Source: Gigaspora margarita
Lineage: Eukaryota; Glomeromycota; Glomeromycetes; Diversisporales; Gigasporaceae
Reading direction: 5' to 3'
Length of the DNA stretch: 64,000 nt
Assembly (NCBI GenBank): GCA_009809945.1
Contig: WTPW01000086.1
Location: 414,858 to 478,857 of the forward strand
The number at the start of each line of letters is the position of its first letter. The first letter of the stretch is position 1. The notes beneath the pieces were generated by a model, which made no database searches, was not told the origin of the DNA, and saw only the letters and a program-made list of their open reading frames with translations. A program made the position numbers and the translations under genes. This document shows positions 1-11,945 of this stretch, piece after piece.

Positions 1-450
1 TGTGTTAAAGTTAGAAATTTTTTTTAAATTTTTTTTAAAAAAAAATTTCTAAATTTAACCCCATTTTTCACTTAGTAAAAGGGCCAAAAAAGCATGTTTT
101 GGTAAGTATAATTACATGCTAAACAACTTTGCTTAAGAGCTAAAACTAGGTTACCTAAAAAAAAGGTTTTATATTGAAACCCAAAATTTTAACTATAGTA
201 CATAGATAATCTATTTTTTTACAAGGTAACCTACTTTTTCTGATTAAGTAAAGTTGTTTAGATAATGTTTTTACATATGCTTTTTATCATAAAATTGGAA
301 AATATTTGTTTTTGGCAAAGTTACATTTTCGTTTTGTGCAAAATTGGTGAAATTTTAATCTGATTTTTATATTACTTTTTTCTCTTTCTCTTGTTCTATA
401 TTTCCAAAAGGTTTAATTTCAATATGTAGATTTTGGAACATCATTTCTTC
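1..450. repeat. One arm of the palindromic element found whole at 44561-46864
   Basis: This stretch aligns by eye with the right arm at about 46325-46780. Shared landmarks, in the same order, are a T-run/A-run, CACTTAGTAAAAG, TTACATGCT, CAACTTTGCTTAAGAGC, GGTTACCTAA, ACATAGATAA, ACAAGGTAACCTACTT and GCAAAATTGG. Only one arm lies inside the window, so the other arm may lie upstream or be lost. No gene is visible. Confidence 0.75.
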
Positions 451-1350
451 AAAGTTTATAGTAATTTTATATATTTTTTTATAATTTTATATATAAAAAT
501 TTATATGCAACTATAGTGTAACAAATCAGATGACTGATATTATATACAGAGTTGTCATATTTACTATGTTTGTTCTATTGGCTTCTAATTCTTTTTATTT
601 CTTTTGTTTTCTATTGTAAATTTTTAGTATTAAATTTTACTAAATAAATATAAAAATATTTTAAATTTAATACTTTATTAATGGTCTAACAATATATATT
701 AAATAATTGCAAATTAATAAAAAAATGTTTTTATATAAAAACAAAAAATCAAGCTTTTGTTTTATTGTTTTATTTGCCAATACTGATTATATATATTGTT
801 ATTCTATATCTATTTCTTTAAAGATAGTAAGTAACTAGAGTGACCTTAGATAGTGAACACTTTGTGTAACCTTACTTGTTACTGTGATTTATCTAAGTTG
901 GAAGGAAAACTTAACAAAGAAGATTTAAGGCAATTTGCAATTCTGAAAAAGGCTACAATTAAAAGTATATGAGGATATTAACAAATCTCAAAAAGCCCAA
1001 ATAGCATATTAATTTCATATATTAATTCAAGCTTTACAAACCTCTAGAGCCAAACTCTATATACTGCTTAATTATGATAATAGATTTTTATTTGTATCTT
1101 TATTTTTATACCAAAGTATATACAACTAAATATTCAAATACATATCAAAAAAGATAGCAATTATTTTTGTTATAGCAGAACTTAATATGAAGATAATTTT
1201 TCACTTTTTTTCTGGCCCACAAATTTATATACTTAGGTGTAACTTTTTGAGATATATATTTTTTTTAGTATAAAAAAAATTTTGTATCATCATTTCTGGC
1301 CCACAAATTTATATAACTAGATATAAATTTTTTAATATTATGCCTCTTTG
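451..1350. other. AT-rich stretch with no gene seen
   Basis: All six frames are closed by frequent stops. A short imperfect duplication (TCTGGCCCACAAATTTATAT near 1213 and 1297) is the only structure I noticed. Confidence 0.5.
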
Positions 1351-1352
1351 TA

Positions 1353-2311
1353 CCGTACAAGCGCGAAATAACGCTCCCCTGCGTGTTAATTGATTGACCG
1401 GCGCGTTATTTCGAGTACGCGCATGCGCGTTATTTCTAAATAAGAACTGATTTTCGGAGTCAAAGATTTTTAAAATAATGCGCATGCAACTTGCATAATA
1501 AGACCTAAAAATATTGTTTCATAAATATATATTTAAAAACTATAAAGGGGGTAACAAAGTGATAAATCATCTAAGCGTATAAAATTATAATAAGTGTACT
1601 AAATTTATAAGTAATCAGGTGCATATGTACAGACATTTATAAGCAACTAGGTTATATGCATACAAAAATTCATTAGCACTCATAAGAAATTCATAATCGG
1701 GCTTATAATTTCTGATCAAATACAGTAGTCACTTTTATTCTTAATAATTATCCAATCTCACATAAATGATTGGCTCGAATTTTATTTAACCTTATCACTT
1801 ATATTACAGATGATTTGAAAATTAGTTGGACACTTGAAAATTTTCTCATTTTTGAAACCTTTCGGATGAATCATCTAACTCTTCGGAAATCGCATCACCA
1901 TTATCGGACCGAAGTTCCGAAGACTGTGACATGGTTTCCGAAGAGTTAGATGTTTCATAAGACGAAACCGAAAGGTTTCAAAAACAAGAAAATTTTTCAA
2001 ATGTCCCACTAATTTTCGAATCAGCTGTAAATAACAAGATATTGCATTACCAAAAATCAAAAACTTATTGAAGCGGCAAAATAATCATTCGGTAAATTTT
2101 TTACTATATAGATAAGAACAGCTATAAATACTAAGTTTTTATGGCCCATGTCAACGATGCAGTTGAATTGCCGCACGAATCAATTACCAGTTATATCTGG
2201 GGCGCATTAATTCGGGACGCGCATGGGCGTTAATTCGAGACACTAAATGTTATTTTGGGGGTGTCCGGATTTTGAAATAACGCCCCGGCCCGTTATTTCG
2301 CGCTTATACGG
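1353..2311. mobile_element. CCGTA-ended DNA transposon (non-autonomous), TA target site
   Basis: The ends are inverted: CCGTACAAGCGCGAAATAACG on the left and CGTTATTTCGCGCTTATACGG on the right, each flanked by TA. Several GC-rich CGAAATAACG/CGTTATTTCG motifs with GCGCATG-type cores lie just inside both ends, in both orientations. The same architecture recurs at 44637-45888 and the end motif at 42087-42405. The interior has a hairpin (1803-2031) and no transposase reading frame, so this is probably a non-autonomous member of a TA-duplicating (Tc1/mariner-like) family. Confidence 0.75.
1803..2031. repeat. Internal inverted repeat of the 1353-2311 element
   Basis: Arms of about 110 bp fold back around position 1916. 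Matching landmarks are TTTGAAAATTAGTTGG with CCACTAATTTTCGAA, and ATCTAACTCTTCGGAAA with TTTCCGAAGAGTTAGAT. The short minus-strand reading frame here is an accident of the palindrome. Confidence 0.75.
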
Positions 2312-2577
2312 TATAAATTTTTTTTAGACAGTATAAATTTTCTTTAGCTATATAAATATTTTATAACATAATACCCTTTAGCATATTTTCTACATGTTCC
2401 TGGTGCAGAAGCAGTAGGCTTACTACAGACAGTGCAAAGATAGTGCTTTTTAGACTACAATAATCAAAGTAACCTTCAGGGTGTCAACAACCATGTCCAC
2501 CATCTTTACTAAAGTTATATAAATAATCACAAGTATAATTACCTAGCATAGTATATAAAATATAAAAGAAAATTGTA

Positions 2578-2786
2578 TGTGGAGACATGTCTCCATGGTG
2601 ACCCTACATATAACAGCCAATCATATTTAGGGTTAGGAAATTTTCATTTGTGTTTTTGTATTATAAAAGTTAGAAAGTTTGTAGGAAATTTTAATTGGTC
2701 AATAATAAGCAATATATTATCTAGTTACATGCTTAATTTTGATTGGCTATTCTTATAAAGGGTCTCCATGGAGACATGTCTCCATA
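2578..2786. mobile_element. Short TIR element with self-complementary ends
   Basis: The left end TGTGGAGACATGTCTCCATG and the right end CATGGAGACATGTCTCCATA are inverted copies. Each end also contains the palindrome GGAGACATGTCTCC. The interior is AT-rich and non-coding. I see no clear TSD. Confidence 0.7.
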
Positions 2787-3161
2787 AAATAACACCCAAA
2801 TATAAATATGAATATTTTAATTTAAAAAAAGAACTAGCATATTATTACATATAACAGATTACCACTACCTATATCCAAAATGTTACTCTATACTTTAGAT
2901 GTAAAAAAATAATTTTAAAAAGTCTAGAGACCACAATGCACATATTATAGAAAATTTTTATGTTATAATATTCCAACTACAAATCCAATACTCTACAAAC
3001 TAATCCAGAACCATTAATACAAATCCATAATGATTCTTTAAATTCTGTTAATATTTCAATTCCTATTCAAGAAGAGGTTATTTATTTACTGCATTAGATT
3101 TAATAAATAAGGCAAAGAGTAAAAAATTTAGATCTCATTATAGAGATTTAGAATTTGAAAG
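2787..3161. other. AT-rich stretch, possible unrecognised coding relic near 2980-3150
   Basis: A plus-strand frame around 2990-3090 reads roughly NPEPLIQIHNDSLNSVNIS before stops. I recognise no domain and treat it as unassigned. Confidence 0.3.
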
Positions 3162-3163
3162 TA

Positions 3164-3337
3164 CAGTAAGACCTCCCTAAATGCAACCCCCCTAAATGCA
3201 ACACCTCCCTAAATGCAATCTTAAATTCTGGCCCAAATATATTTCTAACCTCTATAAATGCAATTTTTCTTATTGTTCTCTAAATGCAAGCTATCAAAAG
3301 TTTGGCCCAACGACTTGCATTTAGGGAGGTCTGGCTG
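3164..3337. mobile_element. Pogo/Tigger-type MITE, copy 1
   Basis: Ends are CAGTAAGACCTCCCTAAATG and CATTTAGGGAGGTCTGGCTG, flanked by TA on both sides. The repeated CCTAAATGCAA and the CAGT-ACCTC start are typical of pogo/Tigger-like MITEs. Length is 174 bp. Confidence 0.8.
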
Positions 3338-3366
3338 TATTACTATTAAACCACTACTAGATAATA

Positions 3367-3540
3367 CAGTAAGACCTCCCTAAATGCAACCCCCCTAAAT
3401 GCAACACCTCCCTAAATGCAATCTTAAATTCTGGCCCAAATATATTTCTAACCTCTATAAATGCAATTTTTCTTATTGTTCTCTAAATGCAAGCNATCAA
3501 AAGTTTGGCCCAACGACTTGCATTTAGGGAGGTCTGACTG
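3367..3540. mobile_element. Pogo/Tigger-type MITE, copy 2
   Basis: This is a near-identical 174 bp copy of the element at 3164-3337, differing visibly at one N and about one base. It has its own TA flanks and lies 29 bp further on in the same orientation. Confidence 0.8.
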
Positions 3541-3589
3541 TATTATTTTTGAAAAAGCTAAAATTGGAGATCCAAATAGACTGCACATA

Positions 3590-3731
3590 AAATATTTGGC
3601 ATATATGTAGAGCTGATATAGCTTTATAAAGTTACTGGTCAGATTTTTTTAAAACCTCTTAGATAAGAAGTTATAGCCATTTAAAAAATTGAAACATGTC
3701 ATGTGATTGTTGAGTATAAATATCTTGCACT
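3590..3731. repeat. Half copy of the TGGTGCAAGA palindromic MITE family
   Basis: It matches the right arm of 43060-43473: TATGTAGAGCTGATATAGC, TTACTGGTCAGATTTTTTTA, AAGTTATAGCCATTT, TTGTTGAGTATAAA and a degenerate CTTGCACTATA end. The partner arm is absent. Confidence 0.7.
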
Positions 3732-3892
3732 ATACTAATCACTGCAGAAAATTCTTCTTATTTTTTTCATCCATCCTATCATATAGGTATGTTTTTTTCT
3801 TTATTTTCTTCTGCCTCATTTTTATTACTGGTTCATCCATGATTATTATCTTATGGTCGCTCTTCATTGATTTTTCTGCATCTATTAACTAG

Positions 3893-6800
3893 GGTTCAGT
3901 TAGATTTAGCAATACTAAATAGCTTGCCCAGATGTCATCAATTTGGCTTGAGCTATCTTTTCGCGCCCAGGTCAGTTCACTTATATTATAAAGTCTAACA
4001 GACTTGTGAGGCCTAGGTCTTGAAGTTGTTGCAGAATATGGGTCTTAGGAATTGTTTTTCTGTTTATATTCTCATTGAAGTCACCCATGACTAGTATATT
4101 CATTTGTTTCTTATTTTCTGTAATTACTCATCTTTCTATTGTTTTCTTTGCTGCTTCTGATTGCACAGTGGCTATAGATGGAATATAGACTGCTATTTTT
4201 CTTGTTTTATTGTTTCTTGGAAAATGAAATTCTATTATTAGCACCATGCCAGGACATGTTTATATATTAAATATATATGGTTGCAATGCTGGGTGTAGTG
4301 CTATAGCTACTCCCATGCTTGCTTCTCAAACTAGAGCTGTCTCCTTATCACAATTGGCAGTATAGATCTTATATAAAGGATTAGATAAGGTCAGTTCTAA
4401 TTGCATTAATTGTGGGAGCTTGGTTTCAGTTATTGCAATTATATGGATTTGTGCATTTGCGCAAAATTCTAGCAATTGTTGTAATTTTATTCCCACATGC
4501 AGCCCTTGGACATTGTAATTTGCTATTTTTAGTATTTGTATATTATGAAATAGGAATAGCTGTGGTGGTTTGTTATTATTAATTTGTTGTACTACTAGCT
4601 CCTCCAGATGGGAGAAAAAATCTTGTATTACATACATCTTCAGATATCATCATCAGCTTCAAAGATTTGCTACTTGTACTTCAGTAAATCTAGGAGTTGG
4701 AAAATATATGGGAGCAGTTCTTTGAAATAGAAGTAAGTTCTCAATACTTCTGTTGTTGCAGTAATATCCTTGTATTTGTCAATTAGGAGAGTTATTACTT
4801 GATGAAGTGGATAAAGATCAATAATTTTTTTTAGATCATCTATGGACTTAGATAGTTGTAATTTAGTCCTATTCACAGTTTCATATGGGTTCGGTATTAT
4901 CTTAGGTATTTTAATCCACTCTGATGAAATTTGTCTGAAGAAGTATATCTTTCTAAGTTCTCTTGCCACTTCTACTAGCGCCTTCATGGTAATGATAAGC
5001 ACTTGGATATCTATATCTGCAATTTGTTTCAGAGTATTTGGTAAATGTGGCTTATTTATAATATTTAGATCTAAGTACTGTTTCGGAAGTGGAATTGGTA
5101 TGCAATAATCCCCTCTTACTTCATTCAGAAATGAGGTGATTTTTCCTGTTTCTGTTATCAGAAATGTATATTTCTCTTTTAAGTTAAGCTCTTTTGGATT
5201 GTAGGAGAGGCATTGCTTCTCTACAAAGAATGCTTTTGGTACTCTTGTAAATGAGTAGTGTTCTTTTAGCAAATCTATATAAGTTCTAAATGCTTTCTCA
5301 TTTGCAGGTTTACAGGAAAAAATATTATGAAGTTGTTCTTTTAGCTCTAGTGGAGTAGATAGTAACTGCAGATTTTTTGGAGGAACATTAAAATATGTTT
5401 CTAGCAGCTTATCAAAGATGTAATATTGACTTAACCTCGAGCAATATTCTGGTATGTCACTCAGATCTCCTCTTTCTGTTATTGGAAAAAGTTATCCAAA
5501 TTGCTCTGGTAGCTCATCTGGATATTTTTGTAGTACCTTTAGCTAATTGGCAAAATAGGTCTCTAGAAGTTGTATGAATCTAAACACCTAATATAATGCT
5601 ACTACTATGCGGCCTATCTGCCTTTTGTCTTGTAATGAGAGCTCAAACAGCAGTAACTGTTTAATATCTTCAGGTATTAATTAGAGTTCCAAACTGGGTT
5701 ATAGTAAACTGGGTCATCTGAGTCAAAATGAGTGACCCAGATTACTGATTTGAAACCTGGGTCAAATCAGTTGGTATATAATTCATTTTGAATAAACTGT
5801 TCAGTATATTAAATTATGTTGTTTCATTTAATAGCAAAGCCTATTTTATTGATATTTGACTAGAAACTTTACTTTGAAGATTAACTGAGAGTATATAATT
5901 TATTAACATTTGCCTTAACAAAAATGAATACCTTCACAGGGTAATTATATTGTTGTTTTTACCTTATTGATATTAGATATGGATATTTTTGCAAATTCAC
6001 AAAGTTTGAGTACATGATTTCATTTAATTTTGCTTTATCTCTACAATCTTACAGATAGATTACTGATTTTTAACTTTTAAAACAGCAACTTGTCAAATTT
6101 CTATTATTTATTGAAGATATTTATGAATTTATATTATTGTGATTACTATTCTAAATGAAAGAATAAACAGTTAATAATAAATATACTTGTTTTTTCTTTT
6201 CATTTTCGTTTTATCAATAAGTGACAATTATTTATTAATTATGAAAATGATTCTGAACTGACAGGAATTAATAAATAACGCATAACATATATAAAACCCA
6301 TTTTCATCTGGGTCACCTGATTTCAATTTACACAGGTAACCCAGATGAAGAAATTGCATTCAGTTCAGACCTCTAGTATAAATTCTGGTGTTTCTGGGAG
6401 TTTCTTTAGCATATTGTGTCTAGTTTCCCTCACCATTCTGTGCATACTTTCAAAGGAGGGTTTTATTTCTATTTTGCATACCTAGCAAGGTAAAATATCT
6501 TCTTTGCGGCTTCATACTCATCATCATCTAGTAAGTCTATGCTCTTAAAGTAGTCTGTTGCCAACTTAATCCTTAAGCCTGCAAAGATTTTGTCTCTATT
6601 ATGTCTGTTCATTCTGGAGACCTTATGCTGTACTTTGTATTTTACTAGTGCCTTGTCAAGAAGACATAAAAAATCTTGTTAATGTTGGGAGTATGATTCT
6701 TTTTGTCTATTAAGAAGATCATATTCTTATTTTTGAATTTCTTATGTATCAATTCTGGCAACTTATTTGCTGTAAATATGGCGTAGCATTTATCTATTAT

Positions 6801-7550
6801 TAGCACTGCTAGCTATGATTCATTCTTAAAAGCTTCAATTATTCTATTAATTGTCCAGGTTTCTGTGTTCAGGCCATAAGTTCATTCTCTTTTAATTTCG
6901 CCCTGATTCTATTTCGTGTAGTAATTTTCTATGTGTTATCTTGTAATTTAGGGGTTCTTTTTCTGCCATCACCTGTTTTGAGTACTGTGCTATAGATTGG
7001 AATAGATTATTTCCTTTTTCATCCTCAACTGTGCTGATTGATTTGGTTTCCATCTTATCTATCTCTGCACTTTTATCTCCTGTAACTATTCTGCTATTAT
7101 TGATTGTAGCAATATATTGATCATCTCCTTTTTTGACAGCTTCTAAAATTCATTGATTATCTATTTCTAGGTTTGCCATGTGTAGATCTGTTACATAGCA
7201 TAGTATCTATATATGGGTTGTCTGAAGAGAATTTTATGCTCGTTATATAAATTGCCTTGTTTTCTAGTTTGTTTGTTTTGATGGTTACTTGAGATGATAT
7301 CATGGCTAGGAGAATTGGGGTCAATGATGTTTCACTACTTTTTGTCTCTATAACTTCTTCATCAAGTAATACTTCTGTTGTAGCAAGTGGTGATAGGGCA
7401 TCTACTGATGAGAGTTTGATGCACTTATGCTTGTTTTTATCATCATCTATCTGCATTTCTGCTGAGTCTATTTCATTGTCTGTCGCCTCCAACAGGCTGT
7501 ATGTATTCTGGTTGCTTGTTGCTAACATAGTTAGCAACAACAGTTTTTGT
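3893..7550 (-). pseudogene. Decayed LINE (non-LTR retrotransposon): ORF1-like part and EEP endonuclease
   Basis: The element reads right to left. At 7540-7157 an acidic, low-complexity N-terminal segment starts MLLTMLATSNQNTYSLLE. Around 6620-6500 a well-kept stretch reads KVSRMNRHNRDKIFAGLRIK and continues through an acidic DDDEYEAAKK. At 5272-4670 there is a 200-residue open segment I cannot assign. From about 4560 the product resembles the endonuclease/exonuclease/phosphatase domain of LINEs: ANYNVQGL, then AITETKL, then NILVMGDFNE near 4100, and finally, after a shift of frame, TWARKDSSSQIDDIW near 3955. Several stops and frame changes break it, and a hAT-like element sits inside the ORF1 part (5682-6375). 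No reverse transcriptase follows; similarity stops near 3893. It looks dead. Confidence 0.75.
5682..6375. mobile_element. hAT-like non-autonomous element inside the LINE
   Basis: The ends are imperfect inverted repeats (TAGAGTTCCAAACTG on the left, CAGTTCAGACCTCTA on the right). They are flanked by near-identical 8-bp duplications, GTATTAAT at 5674-5681 and GTATAAAT at 6376-6383. Subterminal GGGTCATCTG/CAGATGAC motifs occur at both ends. An 8-bp TSD and a TAG start fit the hAT superfamily. No transposase is visible. Confidence 0.7.
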
Positions 7551-8260
7551 TAATAAGTTTTTGGCTAAAGGCTTTTGACCACCTATGCTTTATGTTTGTA
7601 ATGATGTATATCTATATCCAAGGCAGTAAATAGTTAATTATTTAATCAGCTTTGACCAAAAATTTTTGCCAGATTTCTGTATTTCTCCTTCCTGTATTTG
7701 TTTGTTTACGATTTTCAGGTGTATAGAAAAGAGTTTTTTTATTCTACAATAATTAATATTATATATACAGTCAGACCTCTCTATAATCACAAGTTGGTCA
7801 CACCCTATTTTGGTGATTGTATAGAGGTGTGACTATAAATAAAATACTTTGTTATGGTCACATGACCAAAGGTCAATTAGTAATATATTTCACATATTTG
7901 AAATACTATTAAAAAATTTAAAATATTTGATAGTGAATAACTTTTGATCCAGTGGCCAAATTTGGATAAAATGACCACCAGAGTGTTTTCTATAGAGTAT
8001 AAAATTGTCAAATCTAGTAACAAAATGCTAAGATCATTAATTGATAATCTGCCTATCAACTGGAGAATGACGAAATGTGGCATGCTTCCATCTAAAATTT
8101 TTTTCTTATTAAGTTAACGATATATGTCCACTAAATGAAAGTTGTAGAGCTCATCGAGACGCATCTAATGGTAGTTAGATCATTCAAAATGGCCCAGTAG
8201 ATAGCAAGATTTTGTCAAAAAACGATTGGCTGACTATATAAAATCCCATGACGGAGATTA

Positions 8261-8701
8261 GGCCAGACCAATTTAATTCGGTGGTTTACATTACCAGGAC
8301 CCCAAAATATACATAGATAGGTCAGGTATGAGTTTGCTTATTTTTGAGGTTTTTTATGCAGATCTTTTCTATTTATAGTAATTTTTTGCTTATTTTTGAA
8401 GTTTTTTCTGCAGATCTTTCCTTTTTTAGTAACCCTATAATTAACCTGACCTACCTATGTATATTTCGGGGTCCTACATTACCTCCCCTCCTCAGAGCTC
8501 CCCCCCTCCCTCATAGTAAAAAAAATTTTGACAGATATACATAGTACTACGGAATATTTCAGAAAATTTTTATATAGTCCCGGAACAAATCGGAAAAATT
8601 TTTTTTTTTTTTGGAAAAAAAATTTTTTATATGAACCACCCCTTCCCCCCTCTTTTGTGAGCAGGATGTAATGTAAACCACCGAATTAAATTGGTCTGGC
8701 C
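8261..8701. mobile_element. PIF/Harbinger-like MITE, TTA target duplication
   Basis: The TIRs are GGCCAGACCAATTTAATTCG and CGAATTAAATTGGTCTGGCC, flanked by TTA at 8258-8260 and 8702-8704. The inverted sister unit near 9105 shows the empty site GAGATTACATATG with a single TTA. A 3-bp TTA duplication and GGCC ends fit PIF/Harbinger. A further element (8296-8475) sits inside it. Confidence 0.85.
8296..8475. mobile_element. hAT-like MITE with 8-bp TSD, innermost of the nest
   Basis: The ends AGGACCCCAAAATATACATA and TATGTATATTTCGGGGTCCT are inverted. The 8-bp duplication ACATTACC is perfect (8288-8295 and 8476-8483). The interior carries GTTTGCTTATTTTTGAGG/GCAGATCTTT repeats also found in the relative at 35858-36333. 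Confidence 0.9.
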
Positions 8702-9990
8702 TTACATATGAAAATTACTATAGGCGAAATGTGGCATGCTTCCATCTAAAACTTTTTTTACTAAGTTAACGATGCATGTCCACTAATTGAAAGTTGCAGA
8801 GCTCGTTGAGACGCATCTAATGGTGGTTAGATCATCCAAATCGGCCCAGTGGATGGTGAGATATCGTCGAAAAATGATTGGCTGACTATATAAAATCTCT
8901 ATGTATTTACATAGAGATTTTATATAGTCAGCCAATCGTTTTTTGACGATATCTCGGCATCCACTAGGTCGATTTGGAGGATCTAACCACCGTTAGATGC
9001 GTCTTAATGAGCTCTACAACTTTCAATTAGTGGACATGTATCGTTAATTTAGTAAAAAAGTTTTAGATGGAAGCATGCCACATTTCGCCTATAGTAATTT
9101 TCATATGTAATCTCTGTCACGGGATTTTATATAGTCGGCCAATCATTTTACGATGATAACTCGCTACCCACTGGGCTGATTTGGATGATCTAATCACCAT
9201 TAGAGCGTCTCGACGAGCTCTACAACTTTCAATTAGTGAACATATATCATTAACTTAATAAGAAAATTTTTTTAGATGGAAGCACGCCACATTTTGTCAT
9301 TCTCCAGTTGACAGGCAGATTATCAATTAAGGATTTTTTGGCTAGATATTTAAATTTAATCAATTCTTAAACATGTAAAGTGACACAAATCCTTACTGAT
9401 CACAGGAGCCTGTAATTAGATTTTAACGATTTTGGGCTCATTAGAATCATCTCATCAAGACAAACATTTTGGTAGTTGTTTCATTTAAATCAGACTGCTG
9501 CATCAAAAGTTATTTGCTGTCAAACCTTATTTTTAATAGAATATTTTAAATAAACATAAATATGAATATTGCCAATCAGATTTTTTAATCCATATTTGGT
9601 CAAAATTGGTAACTATAAAGAGGGTTTTTATTAATAAAATTGATAAAAAAATCAAAATCTTTTTGTGATAGTGATTATAGATGATTAGTGACTATAAGGA
9701 GGTTTTTTACCTATATTTAAGTCCATTGCACAATATTGGGTGCTTATATAGAAGTGTGACTATATGGGGTGTGACTAAAGAGAGGTCTGACTGTACATTA
9801 TTAATTAAATTAATTACTCTCTGTTTTACTTCTATATTACTAGCTAATTCTATAGGATTTAATTGGTATACCAATTAAACTACAAAATTACAATACTAAG
9901 CATATACCCAAGAGACAAAATTTTTGTCAAGAATTGCTTATATATAACATATTACTATAGTATTATTTATATATTCTGTTAACAATGATA

Positions 9991-10388
9991 TGGTGCAAGA
10001 AGCCTATACTCGACAATAAAATAGCATAACTTTAAAATGCATCAACTTTTTATAGAGACAATATTTTTAAAAGCTATTTGGCAAATTGCAGAGCTTATTA
10101 TAATAAACAAAGTTACTAGTTAGATTTTTAAAATGTTGCCTTTATAAAAAGTTATAGCACTTTAAAGTTAATTAAAATTGAAACACATAGTAATTATATA
10201 TAAAACAATAGTAATCTTTAAAACACATCAACTTTTTATAGAGAAGGTTCTTTAAAAAAATATTTGCCAAACTTATAGAACTAATATTGCTCTACAAAGT
10301 TACTAGTCAGTTTTTTAAAAAACCTCTTGTACAAAAAATTATAGTAATTTAAAAATTGAAACATGTTGAGTATAGACTTCTTGCACCA
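9991..10388. mobile_element. TGGTGCAAGA palindromic MITE (diverged copy)
   Basis: Ends are TGGTGCAAGAAGCCTATACT and GTATAGACTTCTTGCACCA with TA on both sides. The two halves are diverged repeats sharing CATCAACTTTTTATAGAGA and CAAAGTTACTAGT. It is related to 43060-43473 and to the half copy at 3590-3731. Confidence 0.75.
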
Positions 10389-11890
10389 TAGCAATTTGAA
10401 ATTAATATTCAAATCTTTCATAAGTTAAATGTTCTTGATTTAAGACTTTTAGCAGTTTTAATAGTTTATTATATAGTCTTAGAATGATTTGTGCTTTTCA
10501 AAAGCCATTTTCACAAGTTAATATAAAAGTTATATATTTTATATAGGCTACAAAAATTTTTTTTATTGCAAATATATAAATATTATTGATTATAAAATTA
10601 TTTATTAAGCTAGATATATATATGTCCAATTAGCTCTAGTCCTTATGTCCAATTGGACATATGGCTAATTGGTCAATTGTATATATAAACAACAACTAAG
10701 GTTAATTAGCCACTTGTCAATTAGCCATATGTTTAATTGGATATGAACTTAAGGCTAGTACTAAAAGATCTGGATCCAAACATAATAGAGAGTTGGTACC
10801 TAGAATAAAAAATTTCAAAGCATGCATATTTTTTATTTATAATGGTCAGCTCTTATATATTTGAAAAAACTATATTTGTTTATTGTAGATTTTGAGATTA
10901 ACACCCAAGTCTAGATATAGGATGTCTGATATCTATATAGCTATTTACAATATTAGAATATTTGTTATCTGCATACTTGATTACTTTTTGTATATTTAAG
11001 TTAAATTCCTTAATACAATTATTGATACCCTTATTCTAACTTGTCATCTTTAAGAATTATATACAACACCAGATTTTTGAACTATTGTATTTGCTTTAAC
11101 TTGTATATACTATATTTAAATATAAGAATAGTAATATAGAAAAACTTTATAATTTTTTTTTTGATAAGTAAATTAGTGCAAATAACCAAATAAAAAAAAG
11201 ACCTACTAGTGCTAGTTTATTTATATTATTTAACTATAAAGAATGATTAAAAACATAAATAATTTCCTATTTAATAGCTATCTGAAATTATTATTCTAAC
11301 CTATGCCTTTATTTCAAATACAAATCATATACTAATTTATATAAATTTTTTTTGCTTATAACTAACTGGAGTTTTGTTAAATTGAAAAAATAATTGCTGA
11401 TTTTTATATAAAAGTATATCATAAACAACAGGTAAATTTCTTTGTTCACTACTTCTTGTAGTTCCTCCAAAATATAGTTGATCTTAAAAAAAAAGTTAGT
11501 AAAAAGTATAAATTAGAATATAAAATAAAAATCTTACTTGATTATAATTTTTTTGTTCCAAACTGGATGCAGTAGGAAGACCTTTTTTTACTTCTTACTA
11601 TAACAATAACATAGCTACAGAGATCCTTTAGCAGTTTATAGCAGTGTCCAAGAGGCGAGTATAATTTCTTAGTCTGTAAGAAACTATACTCTTCTTTATA
11701 GGCAGTTCGTGACTGTATTTAGGTTTTAACAGAGTTTCTTTATTTAATAATAATAAGCAAAAGGGCTATCCCTAGGCTTCTATTTCTAAGAAATCCCTTT
11801 TACAAGATATTTAATAAATATAAAGAGAAGTGTAGTATCTTGGTCTAATTTGACAAAGGAGAAATTCTGTATCTTTAAATACATTTTAGA
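10389..11890. other. AT-rich intergenic stretch
   Basis: No reading frame or recognisable element was found. The only structure is a loose inverted repeat at about 10618-10750 built from TCCAATTAGC / GCTAATTGG words. Confidence 0.45.
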
Positions 11891-11945
11891 ATAAGCATTA
11901 TAAGTATTGATTTACAATGATAAATGTTACAATCTCTATGAGCAA

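Larger units (their letters stand above)
8062..9297. repeat. Four-copy 190 bp repeat (two direct, two inverted)
   Basis: Units at about 8062-8257, 8727-8905, 8910-9098 (inverted) and 9115-9297 (inverted) share AAATGTGGCATGCTTCCATC, GTCCACTAA, GAGCTC, GACGCATCTAATGG and GATTGGCTGACTATATAAAA. The middle pair forms a near-perfect hairpin. These copies give the empty-site comparison for the insertion at 8261-8701. Confidence 0.85.
7768..9793. mobile_element. Tigger/pogo-like element, 2.0 kb, outermost of a three-level nest
   Basis: Ends are CAGTCAGACCTCTCTATAAT and its counterpart AGAGAGGTCTGACTG, with TA on both sides (7766-7767, 9794-9795). Subterminal GTGACTATA/TATAGTCAC-like motifs repeat. 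The interior holds four copies of a roughly 190 bp unit, two in each orientation, around a hairpin centre near 8912. A Harbinger-like MITE splits the first two units. It has no transposase frame. Confidence 0.8.

Noticed and set aside
4842-5108. 88-codon plus-strand frame
   Set aside because: It is antisense to a longer, more protein-like minus-strand segment of the LINE relic.
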